Source: Himantopus leucocephalus
Lineage: Eukaryota; Chordata; Aves; Charadriiformes; Recurvirostridae
Direction of reading: 5' to 3'
NCBI GenBank assembly: GCA_003993805.1
Contig: RSEF01000003.1
Coordinates: 112,404,608-112,468,607 of the forward strand
Length of the DNA: 64,000 nucleotides
Below, in pieces: positions 47,094 to 60,200 of the stretch. Positions within the stretch are counted from its first letter, which is position 1, and each line of letters opens with the position of its first letter. The position numbers and the translations under genes are program-made. The notes under the pieces are model-generated. The model searched no databases and was not told the DNA's origin. It saw only the letters and a list, made by a program, of their open reading frames with translations.

Positions 47094-50000
47094 GTTGGTC
47101 TGAGATTCTGCATTACACATTAACTTCTGTGTACACATAAGTACCTTTGTAAAACAGTTTGAAAACTGCATCCTATTTCTAGCCCTTTGTTGTGTGACTA
47201 ATAACCCTATTCTTTGGGCAAACAGCCACTGGTTATTACTAAACGTCTACAAGCTTTGGGCTAAAGTCTGGCACAGGAACACTCTTCTATTAACCCCATC
47301 ACTTCTGCAGCCAGCAGTTATTTGCTGTCATTTTGTCTAATTTCGAAAACCGAAGAGTATCAGGCCAGATGGGAGGCTGCCAAGGAGCACTTACAGTAGC
47401 TATTGTGGCAAGTGACACCAGAAGTGGCTCTCCTCTGTCTGAGCAGAGTTAGAGAACACTGTGCTGTTAGATATCTTTGTTTTGGGGGAGGAGGCGGGGA
47501 GAGAGATGCTGACAGCTTGTCCTTGTTAATGACTGCTTGAAATTCGTTAACCCTTGGGCCTTCAGCGCGTTCTGGGTAGGCTAATGGCATTTTGCAATGG
47601 CCTGCTATCAGTTCTAGTTGCATTCAGCTGCTTCTCCTCTGAAACAATTGGGTCACGTTGCTGTGTACCTCAGAATTTGCAGTTTTTAAACTTAAGAAGC
47701 CGCTTGTGATATGAAGAAAAGGCTTGATTTCACTGGCAAAGATGACTTAATTTAAAAATGCCCCGTTCTTTGTATGCGGGTGGGCGCTGAAGACCAGCCC
47801 TACCTGCCTAACTATCTGCTAATGCCCTAGCTGGTGACTCTACTGCCCCTGCCTTTCCTCATTTTGGTCCAAAAAAGAGTGAGGAAGGAGTGGGAAGTTG
47901 AGCGTTTGGAACATGCACGTCTTCTGTCTAAGTGATATCTAACTCCTGCCCTGGCCAAACAGCTCTGGGAGATCGGTGTCTACTTTACCACCAGCTGAGA
48001 AGTATGCAGTCCCAGGGACTACCTTTAGGCCATGTTTGGGCTCTTAACTACACATATGTCTGCAGGCTTCATTATTTATTGGCCAGTGCTTGAAACGAAA
48101 GGTTGTGTAGGAATATAAGGGAAGAAAGAGCTGCAAGAATAACTTGAAGCCTTAGCTTTAGGCATCACTCTAGGTAAGCATGAACACCACTGTCCGTGTC
48201 TTATTATGAGTTTGTTTAACACCATGATCAGTACCAATGTGGATCTGGGTGTGGAATTGCACAACAGTACCCATTCCTTTCCTGAAATACTGAAATAGTG
48301 GATGCTCTCTGATGGAACAGAATATTAATTAGAACACCATATTTTTCCAATTTTTCTAGACAGGCAATACTGACTAAAGTTAGATAGGATGAAGGAGAAG
48401 GGAAGAAATAGCATGCACATCCTTTCCTGTAAAAATAATTGGGTCAGGACTAAATTTTCAGTCATATTTACTTCTTTAAATCTTGCATCTTTTAAACTGT
48501 TAGCAGCTGTTGATTTGTGACCTCTTAAAGCTTTTTCTAGCTTCTCTAAGTCACTGCTCAGAACAAAGATTCAAGATTTCAGAATATGTGGCTATCTGAC
48601 AATCGCTGTCACCAGGGAAGGAGTTAGGTGGTATGAAACTGGAAAGCTTGGCATCCGTCATGCTGCTTCCTTTTGAAAATCTGTCCCACAGCAGAGTGCT
48701 GAGGTCTTCTGAAAATCTATGTCTCTAGTGTAAAAGTCTGTCTGTCTTTCTTGTTTACTATAGGTGATCAAGCACGTACTTTTTTTTTGCAATCAGGTCT
48801 ACCAGCTACAGTCCTTGCTGAAATATGGTAAGGTATTCTTTACTGTTGTTTTTTTTTTTTTTTTAATAGGAGATGAATGGCATTCAAAGACTATCTTTGG
48901 TCTGTTGCGTTGTCTGAAAGAGGCTTTCCGCCGTCAAAGTAGGAGTGTTGTCTGAATCATTGTTTTAATTTTATTAAACTTAAAGGAAGGATTTAGCCCA
49001 TATGTGTTAAAAAGCAGTATCTTTCTAAATGTTTCTCATGTTGTTAGTTCAAATTGGATCATAATGGACACAGCGTTTTTAAACTATAGTAAGTGCTTGA
49101 AACAAGAAACAATGATAAATTCCAAGGCTTTCATAGAGGGAAGTGCCTGTTGGACTGCTGCAAAGGTCATTGTTAAGCCTTGTCTTAGTATTTTTAATAA
49201 TAATATGAAAAAAGAGATAAGTAATGGGCTAATGTGTCTAAAATACTAGTAACCACTAAAAAAATGGCAATAAGATTAAGCGTGGGAAAAATTATATACG
49301 GCTAAACTGGGAGTGGAAAATATACTGAAAGTAGAAAACAGGGAAAAAAAAATCTAAAGCCACAGAAAATCTTATTAGAAGGTCAGTCATAATACACTCT
49401 ATTACAGCATTGATTGCTATCTTACAGGAACTGGAAAAAGTGCTGTTCTTTGCAGCGTATATGTGGTGGTTTCAACACTTGAAACAGACATTTTCTTCTT
49501 TGTAACTCCAGTCTTCACCAGAATACTGTGTTTGTTTTGGGGTGTTTGGTTGTTATCAAGATGTAGACATGCTAAAAGACATGGAGCAGAGGCTCATAAT
49601 AATTAAGAACAATTGGCTTGTGAAAGAGTATTAAGGAAAGTAACTGAATGCAAAGTTAGTTTCTTCAGAGAAAGTGCCTAGAAAAGAGTAGTAAGGAAAC
49701 TTTTGCATAGGACTTTGGGGTTTTATACTGAATAGTAACAGAATGAAGCTATGAAAGGGAAAATGTAGCTTAATATTAAGTTTATGGTTTTTTCCCTCCT
49801 AATTTTATTTACATTCCTGTGACCGGTCCTTGATTGTTTAAGTATTAATAAGACTTCAAATTTTCTGTCTCACCGGAAATTTTGTCTGTTTATGTATGCG
49901 CTGTTGCATAAATTTCCTGTTGTATTTAATTTTATTTGGAGAAGTGTCAAAGGAAGACAGTGTGGATATCAGTCTTAAAAAAAAAAATGCTGTTTGTGAA

Positions 50001-53000
50001 TTAATGCGGTTTTCATAGTGGTGTGTAGTGCCATTGGCACGTTTCTGCATCCTCCCATTTCAGATTCTTGCATTAATTCCTTACAATACCAGACATTAAT
50101 TTAAAATAATTAGTCTGGCTAGTAGCATAGAAAGAAGCATAGCAGAGGCATATCTGTAGCAACAAGTGTATCCACTGAGCAGGAGATGACTGCTTTTCTA
50201 AGCATTTTTCCTACTTTCTCAGGTGTTAAATATTCAATATACAGCAACTTTAAAACTGAACTGTGCAGAAGACTACCAATTATACTTAATGCAGCTAGAC
50301 GAACATTATGTTTGGAAGTCCAGGGTGGCCTTCAATACCTGTAGGTTGGCAAAGTAAAAAAATTACGATCTGCAAAATTCTGGAGATTTGAATGTTGTCA
50401 AAAGTAGGAAACCTACAAGTGGTTGCAAACAGTTTGTTCTTTTCTTGTACAAAACAGTAAATAAATTTGATAGAACAGCTTCTCATTAAGTGAAGAAGTT
50501 AACTTTACATTTCTTCCTTGTGGGCTTTTTTAAAATTTTATTTTATTTTATTTTTAAGGACACTATCCGACCTGAACAAGGATGGAAAAATGGATCAACA
50601 GGAGTTCTCTATAGCCATGAAACTCATCAAGCTGAAATTGCAAGGACAGCATTTGCCTGCAGTTCTCCCTCCTGTCATGAAACAAACTCCAGTATTTTCA
50701 CCACTAATGTCAGCTCGCTTTGGTACTTATGAATATATAATTACTTAGTGTTCAGAGGTAAAAAAACACAGTTAATTGCAGCCAAATACAAGATTAATCT
50801 GACCATTACAGTTGAGTGAATCACTAAAAAAACCCCAAGGGTATTCTGATTTAGGAAATTCATAAAGTCACTTTCTTGACATTTTTTATAATTTCATACT
50901 TTGAAGACTTTTAATAATAAAGAATAACCTTCTGTTGAATTTTGACATGAGGTGCAAGAAGGCCATTCACATTTGCCATCTGACTTGCAGGCTGTCATCT
51001 TGTACTGAAGGTCTTTTTTTGTCTCCCTCCTACTCGTTCACCTATTTATACTCGGGGTTTTTAAAGTTAAACTTAGTAAAGGTCAAAGTTTTGGTAGAAT
51101 ACTTATTTTAAACTTTTTTCAAAATCAGTCAGTTTGTCTATTTTGGTTATATGAGCAATTGACTATAATTATTTTAACTTCTTTTTTTTCCTTTCCTGAC
51201 AGTGTTTTGTAATTCAGTGCATGCCTGTTGTTATTTTGGTTTTTTGTAGAACAAAATGCACATAATGACTTTAGCTGGATTACAAAATTAGTGCATACTT
51301 CTATGCTGAAATTAAATGTATGCATATATTAATTACATACATGATTTAAAATGTCTGCCCATCAGTAAATCTTGTGTGTTTGCATACAAGTGCATGCTGT
51401 GGTTAGCATACAATTAATTCCTATTAACGTTCCATCATAGCCTCCACGTATGGTTGTCTTCTGCAAGATTCAGCCAGTAATTCCAGTGCCCTTATTTGCT
51501 TCAGGCAACTGCCTTAAAGAAACAACTTGCTGGGCACAGGTCCCTAAGTATGGACTTTTCACCCATACGGATTCTTCCAAGGCCAACACTTGGAGGAGTC
51601 TTAGTTCAGAAGAAGTGTCAGCTTTTCCCTATGGAGGATTGTGACAACTTTTGAGTTGCGTTGTAATTCTCTCTCAGGGGCCAGACGTGGAAAGGCTTGG
51701 TGAAGAACTAGTTATAGCTGCAATTATAGAAAACTCGATCTTATTTTTTTGTGAAATACTAGATAAATCTACCTTGAGAATGAATTGCTTGTAAGGATTT
51801 TATGTTTTTTTAATTCATGTTCTTCAGTATATTTTCCTCTGTGAACTGTCTTGCCTAAACTTTAGAGAAAAAGTAAATATTACACACGAGCATCTATTTT
51901 AACTCATTGTATCTCTGGACGCAGGTTGCTTTGTGTAGTTTCTGCCTAGCATAATGGAGCCAATTTCTTGCTGGAGCCTCTGCAACATTAAGTCATGATT
52001 TGTTGCATTTTGCTCTAGGAATGGGTAGTATGCCAAATCTGTCCATGCCAACGTCTATGTCTACGATCACACCGTTAGCTCCCATGTCTCTGACCTCCAT
52101 GACTTCCATTCCTCCTTTGGTTATCTCTGCTCCCCTGGTGCCTTCTGTCAGTACTTCTTCATTGCCAAATGGAACATCCAGCCTTCTGCAGCCTTTGTCC
52201 GTACCTTTCTCTTCAAGTAAGTATCGTACAGTCCAATACTCGCTTTCAGAATTGTGAATCTTACTTTCTCTATGGCTAATTTCAGACAGGAATGCTAATA
52301 ATTGCATGCAAGTTAAAAAAAAAATGTATTTTTTTCCACATTTGTTGAATCATTTCTAACTAGTTAATCTTAACAACAAAGCACTGATTAGTTTTTCTGA
52401 CTTCTGTCAAAGCTTTGAGTGTTTGTTACAAAGCATTACCTTATACCCAGTTGCTTTACAGTTTTTGGTTTGGTTTTTTTTTTGTTTGTTTCAGCGCTGC
52501 CTCATACTGGTTCTTTAGGTCCCATGGCAGGAGGGTTTGGTGGCACTAGTATACAGAAGGCACAGTCACTAATCGATTTAGGATCTAGCAGGTATGAAAG
52601 TTAAAGTTTAAAATGGTTGTATATCAAACTTGAGTAGTATGCCTTCCAAAACTTACAGAGCATTTCTATTTTCAGAGTATATTCATTAAAAATTAATCTA
52701 ATATGACCTATCAAGACTGAAAACAGATTGTTTTGATATGCACAATAAGTAATATTTTCAGGAAATCTGACAAAACTATGCAAAGTATGCGAGGAGTTCA
52801 AATGAGAGAAAGCAGTGCCAAAAAGAAGGCAATGTACCTCATTAGTAAATGGGAGTAAAACTTACCCAGTGGTTATAAAAGCAATGTTTATGGATTGATG
52901 TTCTCATTTATTATAGAGGGCACCATGTAATTGGCAGGCATGTAAGAATAATATTTGTTATAAATATTTATGTGTGAATTCATTTTATGAATATTAGAAG

Positions 53001-54205
53001 ATTATGAATCTTCGTCATCAGCTGCTCTGTTTCACTGATTGTAGAGCTTCACCATAGACAAAGTGAGGGACTAGGCTTATCTATCCAATTAGGCATCCAG
53101 GGAACAGTCTCACAAAAGACAATCCAGAGGGCATCTCAGCCCCAGCTTAGTTCCAGAAGGTGACTTGGAAGTGATTGCACCTCTTTGCTTCTGATACAGG
53201 GCATCTGGGATGTACCATGTCTAACTTTGGACTTCTCATACAGATGGGCACCTGATGCTAGCAGATGTTCATGAAGATGTTTGTAGGCATGATGTGTGCC
53301 TGTAATCGTCTTTTTTTTTTTTTCTTGTTGGAAAGCTTTTTTTTTTTCTGCTGGTGGTGTGGTGCTGCAAAGTAGCTCTTCTTCAGTGTTACTGTTGACA
53401 GCATTTTAACCATCATGTTACCTAATTCCATGCAAAGGATGTCTATCCAGCATCATGCCCGAAGGGCTTTGTTTATATCAGCATTCTTTACTTTATTGCC
53501 TTGGATAACACTGCAAATAGTTCTTTTTACTTGACAGAGTAGAGGATTACCTTAAATAAGGCAGGCTGGATGGACCTAGTTTTTTTTTTTCTGATATCCG
53601 AAGATGGGACAGTGTGAAAATGCTGGGAGTTGCAGGTAGAAGTTTTACAGGTATAACTAAACACTCCATCAAGTGCTGTTCTGCAGAAACTGAATGAGTT
53701 GGAAGAACTCCATTCACCCTGTCATTGTCACTAATAAAAAGAATAAGGAGAGGTGGAATATAATGGCTTCAGCAGCTTTAGAAGCTGATTTTGGTTGTGA
53801 GTTTATCAGATAAATTTTTATGCTTGTGGTTGTTCATTTGCGTTAAAATTACTTAGACAGCTGCCCAATGCTTCACAGCCCTTGTAAACATTCCTGTGAA
53901 AGTTGAGATGTTTTCCTATGGTTTCCTATAGTGTTATTTTGCAGTGGTGGACCAGTGAATTATGTGATACAAGTGCCTGTGACACCAAGGGAATGGGATA
54001 TCGAATTCAAGAGTTTCCTTTTAGATATGTGTCCCTACTTTTCACATTAAAATTCCGTATTGGTGATGAAAATATTTATAGCAAGTTAGCAGAGGTAAAA
54101 CTTTGTGGAAGTTGTTTCATGTTGCCAGAAGATAAGGCAAGTAACATAGAGTTCATTCTCTCTCTCTCTCTCTTTTTCTTTTTTTTTCTTTTTTTTTTTT
54201 TTTTN

Positions 54206-54236
<31 letters not shown>

Positions 54237-57200
54237 GTATTACAGTTCAAATTCTTCCTCTAGTGCTTCACTAGCTGGAAATTCACCAAAGATTGTACCC
54301 TCAGACTGGGCGGTTCCTCAGGCCTCCAGATTAAAATACAGACAGAAATTTAACAGTCTTGATAAAAGTATGAGTGGATATTTGTCGGGTGAGTATGGCA
54401 TTTGATACAGAGGGGGAAAATCAGCAGTATTTTCTGCCTCTGGAACATCACAGGCTGAGGGATGGAATCCCGGCTTGGGATTTGACTTTCATATGAAATA
54501 AAAGCTGAAATTGTTGACATTCAGACCTTTTCGGGAGAGCGTGTGTTTCAGCTACTGGTTCCAGCAAGCCAAGAAATGGAAATGGGTATCAGTTTAGTGG
54601 CTTGAGCTCTGTGTTAGACCTGGAGGGGCCTGAGGAGGCAGCAGTCTCCCCAGGTAGACTGGGGAAGCTACAACAGCAGTGGAGGGCAAGAAGAGAAGAG
54701 TGGCAGTGGTAAGAGCCTGAGAACCATAAGGCTGGGAAGTTAGCTCCATAAAGCCAGCAGTCATTTCTCGCGCATCACTCTTTGGACTGAGACTCTTTCT
54801 TATGACTTTGTAAAATGGGGGACATCTCACGATCACTTTTGTGCCATGTGTCCTATGGATATGTGTTAGTAATTGCTTAGGTATTTAGGGCTTTATCTTT
54901 TTAAAGACAGCAGTTCGGGAAAGCCACTGCAGTACTGCAGCCATTGATTGGAATTTTTCAGAAGAAATTTAAGGGAGTCATTCCTTGTTGACTTTCAGTG
55001 ATGTTTGTGCTGTGCTATGGCATTATGGTGGTTTCGAAAGACTTCACACAAAGTTAAAATAAGAGAATAGAGTTTTATGAATGTTCTTATAAAACTGGAT
55101 TACTCACTGCAATGCAGCAAGTAGAATGCTGGCCAGGCAGTTAGTTAGTAGATGTAAAGTCAGCATGTATTTCCGTAGCTGACTAGATGTTTTTGAATAA
55201 GCACTTACCAGGCCTCTGCCTCAGTTTCCTAGCCTACAAAAAAGGAGGACAATTCGCCCTTTCAAGAAAGGGACTCAATGCCTTTTTATCTTGTTCAGTT
55301 GATTTTGTGCTGAAGGTTTCATCCACCCACCTAGAAAGGTGTATGGTTCTTTCTTATCAAAGGAAAGCTGACAGCTTTCCAGCCTGCTAGCTCAAGGTTT
55401 AGGTAGACAGTCAGCTGTGCTTTTTTAACAGCTGTGGGGATTACCATAAATATCCATTTTTCATGTCAGTTTTTCTGTTAGGTGTTCTGAGTGAAAAAAA
55501 AGTACACAAGAATACTTACGTCTTTATTGTGTTCAGGTTGTAATGGCTGTTGTTAAGCCTGGAAGTAAAGCCAACTGTCAGCCACTGATGCAAATGGATT
55601 AGATTAATATTAAAAATAAACATGCCCCAGTTCTTGACCCATTTTTTGCTACATGTGAACCTTTTCTTCAAAGTATTTATTTTTATTAAAATCTTTTACA
55701 CGTTCACTAAGGATTTCAAGCAAGGAATGCCCTTCTGCAATCAAACCTTTCACAGACTCAGTTGGCTACAATTTGGTAAGTTTGGTTACTGATCATGAAT
55801 TCAATGTGTTTATGGTGTTAAGAGAGGAAATGTACTTTATTTAATAAGAAGTTATGAAGGGACACCGTAGATCTAAAATCATAAACTGAAACTAAGCTAC
55901 TTCTTAAACTAGTTTATTCATTAGTACATTTAAGAGACACCTTGACATAATGTATTTTTTTCACTCCTTGTGTTTGTTTGTTAAACTCCATGTAATGGTA
56001 CAAATACTAATTTCACTTTCTGATTCAGTGATGCAGTAGTTCAGCTGAGATGAGGGTTTGTTTATTTTAAAAGTAGGATTCTGCGATCAAGTGTGTTTTA
56101 AAATACGGAGAAAGGTTAAAAATGAAGCGACCCTTCAGCTTTTTAGAATTTTACTGGAGTTCCCATAAAGCTATCTGCGTATTACGCATTTGTTAAGACT
56201 TGACTTTACTGTGGTGATGGAAATGGTTACAGTTGTCTGAAGGCTTGAATAATCTGTCCTGCTAGATATGGTAGTTTGGAGTACGCCTTCAGACATAGCT
56301 TGGATGTTCTACATAAAATTTACTGGCCCAGCAGAATCAACAATAGCTTGGTGCTTTACAGCTCTTTCTGAGGCCCCTTTCTTCTTCTCTTTATCCCAGG
56401 GCAGTCATTTGTTTGTCTCTAGCAGCAGCAAGCTGAAATATTCCCCATATTAATTCAGCTTGTTTGGTTACATGCTGTGAAGGTAAAAAGGGAGTGTTGG
56501 GTTGTATTCCTCCACTCTGGAGCGTGGGGAAATAAAGCAGGCGTATGGTGACTATTTTCATCCTGGGTGCCTAGCCTGAAGATATCAGTAGCCAGTGCAA
56601 GGAGGTCTGTGTGCCTATGTGGAGGATTAACAGCCCAAGTTTCAGTTTTACCCTAAGTAAGGAATTACCAATATTTCTACTGGCATACTGCATTCATGGT
56701 AATTACTGTAATAACGGTACTGTTATGTGTGAATAGTGCTGGTCTGTGAACATAATGTAAATCTTATTTCATCATCTGCTGCTTTTGTTTTTCACTGCGG
56801 TACGTGAGGGGGTGATGTTTTGTTTTGTAGTTTCNTTTTTTTTTTTTTTTTTTTAACGAGCAGTTATTTTATTAAGCATTTAACTTCAGAGCAATCTGAG
56901 GACACATTCCTGCAATTGTATCTATATAGATAGTTCTTTGAGAAAGGTTCCTGCTTTCTTGCCTGCATCTCTGGAAACATTTTGCTGTTCTCCCCTCCTC
57001 CCCCGGCTGTGTGGGAAGCATTTTGTAGGTCAATGATACCATTGTGCTGTGTGTCCTGTCCTTAGAGGGGATAGGTGGTCCTTTTCCTACCCATTGCAAG
57101 GTACCCTGGGGCAGCTCACCTCTTCCCTGCGCAGTCGAGGAGATACAAGGGGAAAAAAAAATGCTATAAAAAAGGTTCCTGTTGTAGAATGGGATGTAAT

Positions 57201-60200
57201 TTTGTGTAATGTTTTCTTTGACTTAAAAAAAAAAAAATAAAATTGGAAAAGTGTTTTCTAGCGTTTTCAGCTGGTTAAGAACAGTCCTGGATTCGCTTCC
57301 CAGCTCTTCTCTTGTTGGTGCAATAAATCAAGAGATGTCTCTTAACCTTTCCTATCCTTTTTGCTGTATTTTACAAAAACATCTGAATAGCAGTGCGTTA
57401 TTAAACAAAATAATGCCTCCTTTCATCAACTATTCATGTTATTAATTGTAATTACTTTTACCAGAACATTTAATAGGCATTCTCTATTTTAAAAATTATT
57501 TTTACAGTAAATTATTTCAGCTATCCTTTCTGAGTGATTGTGATCATTATTATTGCTGTTAAAACCGCGCAGGTCACTAGCTGATATCGATGGAGATGGA
57601 CAGCTGAAAGCTGATGAGTTTGTGTTAGCCATGCACCTAACTGATATGGCCAAAGCCGGACAACCTCTGCCACTAACTCTGCCTCTTGAACTGGTGCCAC
57701 CTTCTTTCAGGTATATCACTGAGGGCAGTGAAACATAATATATTTTCAATGGAAGTGTTTTATACAAAGAAAATAACAGTGTTAATTCTCTTAACAACGG
57801 TGGGGTTTTTTTTCCCTCCAGGAGTGGAAAATATACTGAAAATATAAATGGAACTCTGCCATCTTACCAGCCTGTGCAAGAGGAGGAGCCACAAAAGAAA
57901 CAGCCAGGTAAAATAGCGTTTACTTTCTTAATGTATAGGGCGGTCTTTGAAGGGCTCTGAAACCTTTAGAAATGGAAGACATAATCAGATCCCTAGGGAG
58001 CTTATTTCAGGAGTTAGATCCCTTTTAACTTGGGTGATAGCAAGGTTGTTAAGTGGATGTAGTCAGCCTATTACATCTAATAGAATTGAGAAGGCAGAGA
58101 GAAGGGCTATTTTTACTGGTAGGAAAGGAAAAGTGTACTGATTAATAATGTATTTTGGAAAGGAAATCCTTCATGGCCAAATGCTGCCATGCTACTGCAA
58201 TTATTTTTTTTTTTTTTCAGTTGAAAGTTCGTGGCATGACTTTGGAACCCCTTGTTTTCAAAATGTCCAGAACAATGTAGTTTAATTCTCTGAGAACTAG
58301 GTGCAATTTGCACATAACGTAGATGCTGCTGTTGACTCCCTGATGCTACCAGCAAAGGTCTCTTACGTGCACACTGCGAGACACAACTTGCCTCTTTCTG
58401 GAAGGGTGGTGGCTGGAAGCCTAAACCATTCCTTTGCATCTCTTTTTATCCTATACTGCAGTAATTGAGCTTGATCCTGTTTTGTTTTCTGCTGTTTTTA
58501 CCTCCAGGAGCTCTTACAGGGAACACCCTTAAAAACTAAGCTCTTTCTCTGTTAGTTAAGGTTTCTTGCACAGTGGAAAACCTTTTTAACAGAAGATAGT
58601 CTTCTCTTAGGTTATAAGAGCTGTTCTTTTGTTTTCTCTAAAATTCAAGTAATTTTCATGGTCAGTTTTAAATGACAACTTTTTTTTTTCAATTGGAATA
58701 GACTTAGGAAAATTTAAAGGTATTTTGGAAAAGAAAATAATACTTTAACAAATTCAAGATGCTTATATCATCCCTGACCCCACAACCTGATCTTGCCAAA
58801 AAGAAACTATCTATCTTTAGTAGCGTAACTGAGGTATTGATTTGGCAGCAGTGTTTTGCACAGGACAGAAATAACTACCTTTCCTTATTTTAGTGACATT
58901 TGAGGACAAAAGGAAAGCCAACTATGAGAGGGGAAATATGGAGCTGGAAAAACGCCGTCAGGTCCTGTTGGAACAGCAGCAGAGAGAGGCTGAACGTAAG
59001 GCTCAGAAAGAAAGAGAAGAACAAGAGCGAAGAGAGAGGGAACGTCAGGAACAGGAACGGAAGAAACAACTCGAAATGGAAAGGCAGCTGGAGAGACAGC
59101 GAGAATTGGAAAGACAAAGGGAAGAAGAAAGGAGAAAAGAAATAGAAAGGCGGGAGGTTGTTTTCTTGAAATTATTTTTTAATTCTTTAAGGAATATGTA
59201 CATGCGTACAGTATCCACTTGACGGAGCATTCAGGATTTGAGTGCTGGCTTTGGTTCTGTCTCCTCACAAGGCCATTGGCAAGTTGTCTTGGAGAGAGAA
59301 CATTGTCTCTATCTGAAAACATTGTGTCTGTTATAAATGAATCAACTATAGGCTGAAGATTTTCACGTGCTTCATAGGATAGATGACATTTTCTTGCATA
59401 GATTTCTTGGATTTAAGCAAAAATCTGTATACCAAACAAGGTTGTACTGAATTCATAATTGAGAATATTTTGACAGTTGAACTTGAGACAAATTTGCTTC
59501 TACATGGTGTCTCAGTGCATGCGTAAGACTTGCATATTTTTTGTAGTTCTGTGAAATACTCAAAGGAGGTTATGAGTAATATCTGTCAATGTGCTCATTT
59601 ATGGGCAGTATTCTAAGCTAAACAGACTTTCTCTCTGAATTACGTAGCTTTTCTTCATCTAAAGTTAGGAGTGTGCTATGAAGAATCTGATAGGATCACT
59701 TCCTCTATTTGATGCTGAAGTATATAAGAGCACTTTACAAACGACAATATGTTTTGCTGTTATGCTATTTAGAAATAGAGCACATTATATTAAATCACAG
59801 TCTCAGAGTTCTGCATCTCCATTGTAATTTAAGGTAACATAACTTTTCTGCAGGCAGCAAAGCAAGAACTTGAGCGCCAGCGGCGACTGGAATGGGAAAG
59901 AATTCGTCGTCAAGAACTTCTTAATCAACGGAACAGGGAACAAGAAGAAATTGTCAAGTTGACTTCTAAAAAGAAGAGCCTTAATCTTGAATTAGAAGCC
60001 CTGGTAAGACAGAAATTTCACTACACATCTTGAAATACAGTATTTTAAATATGCAAATCTTACAACCTACATAAATGGCCTACCAGGAGTTTCACCCTGC
60101 TTTGCATGAGCAATCTAAAGCAGATATTTTGGGTTGTTTTAAAGAATTCATCATGAATTAATCATCCACAGATGTAGTGGAGAAGTGTTACTTGCCTTAT

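Noticed and set aside
53903..54274. 123-codon open frame as an extra ITSN2 exon
   Set aside because: No similarity to intersectins, it runs into a poly-T tract, and the flanking ITSN2 exons already join in frame without it.
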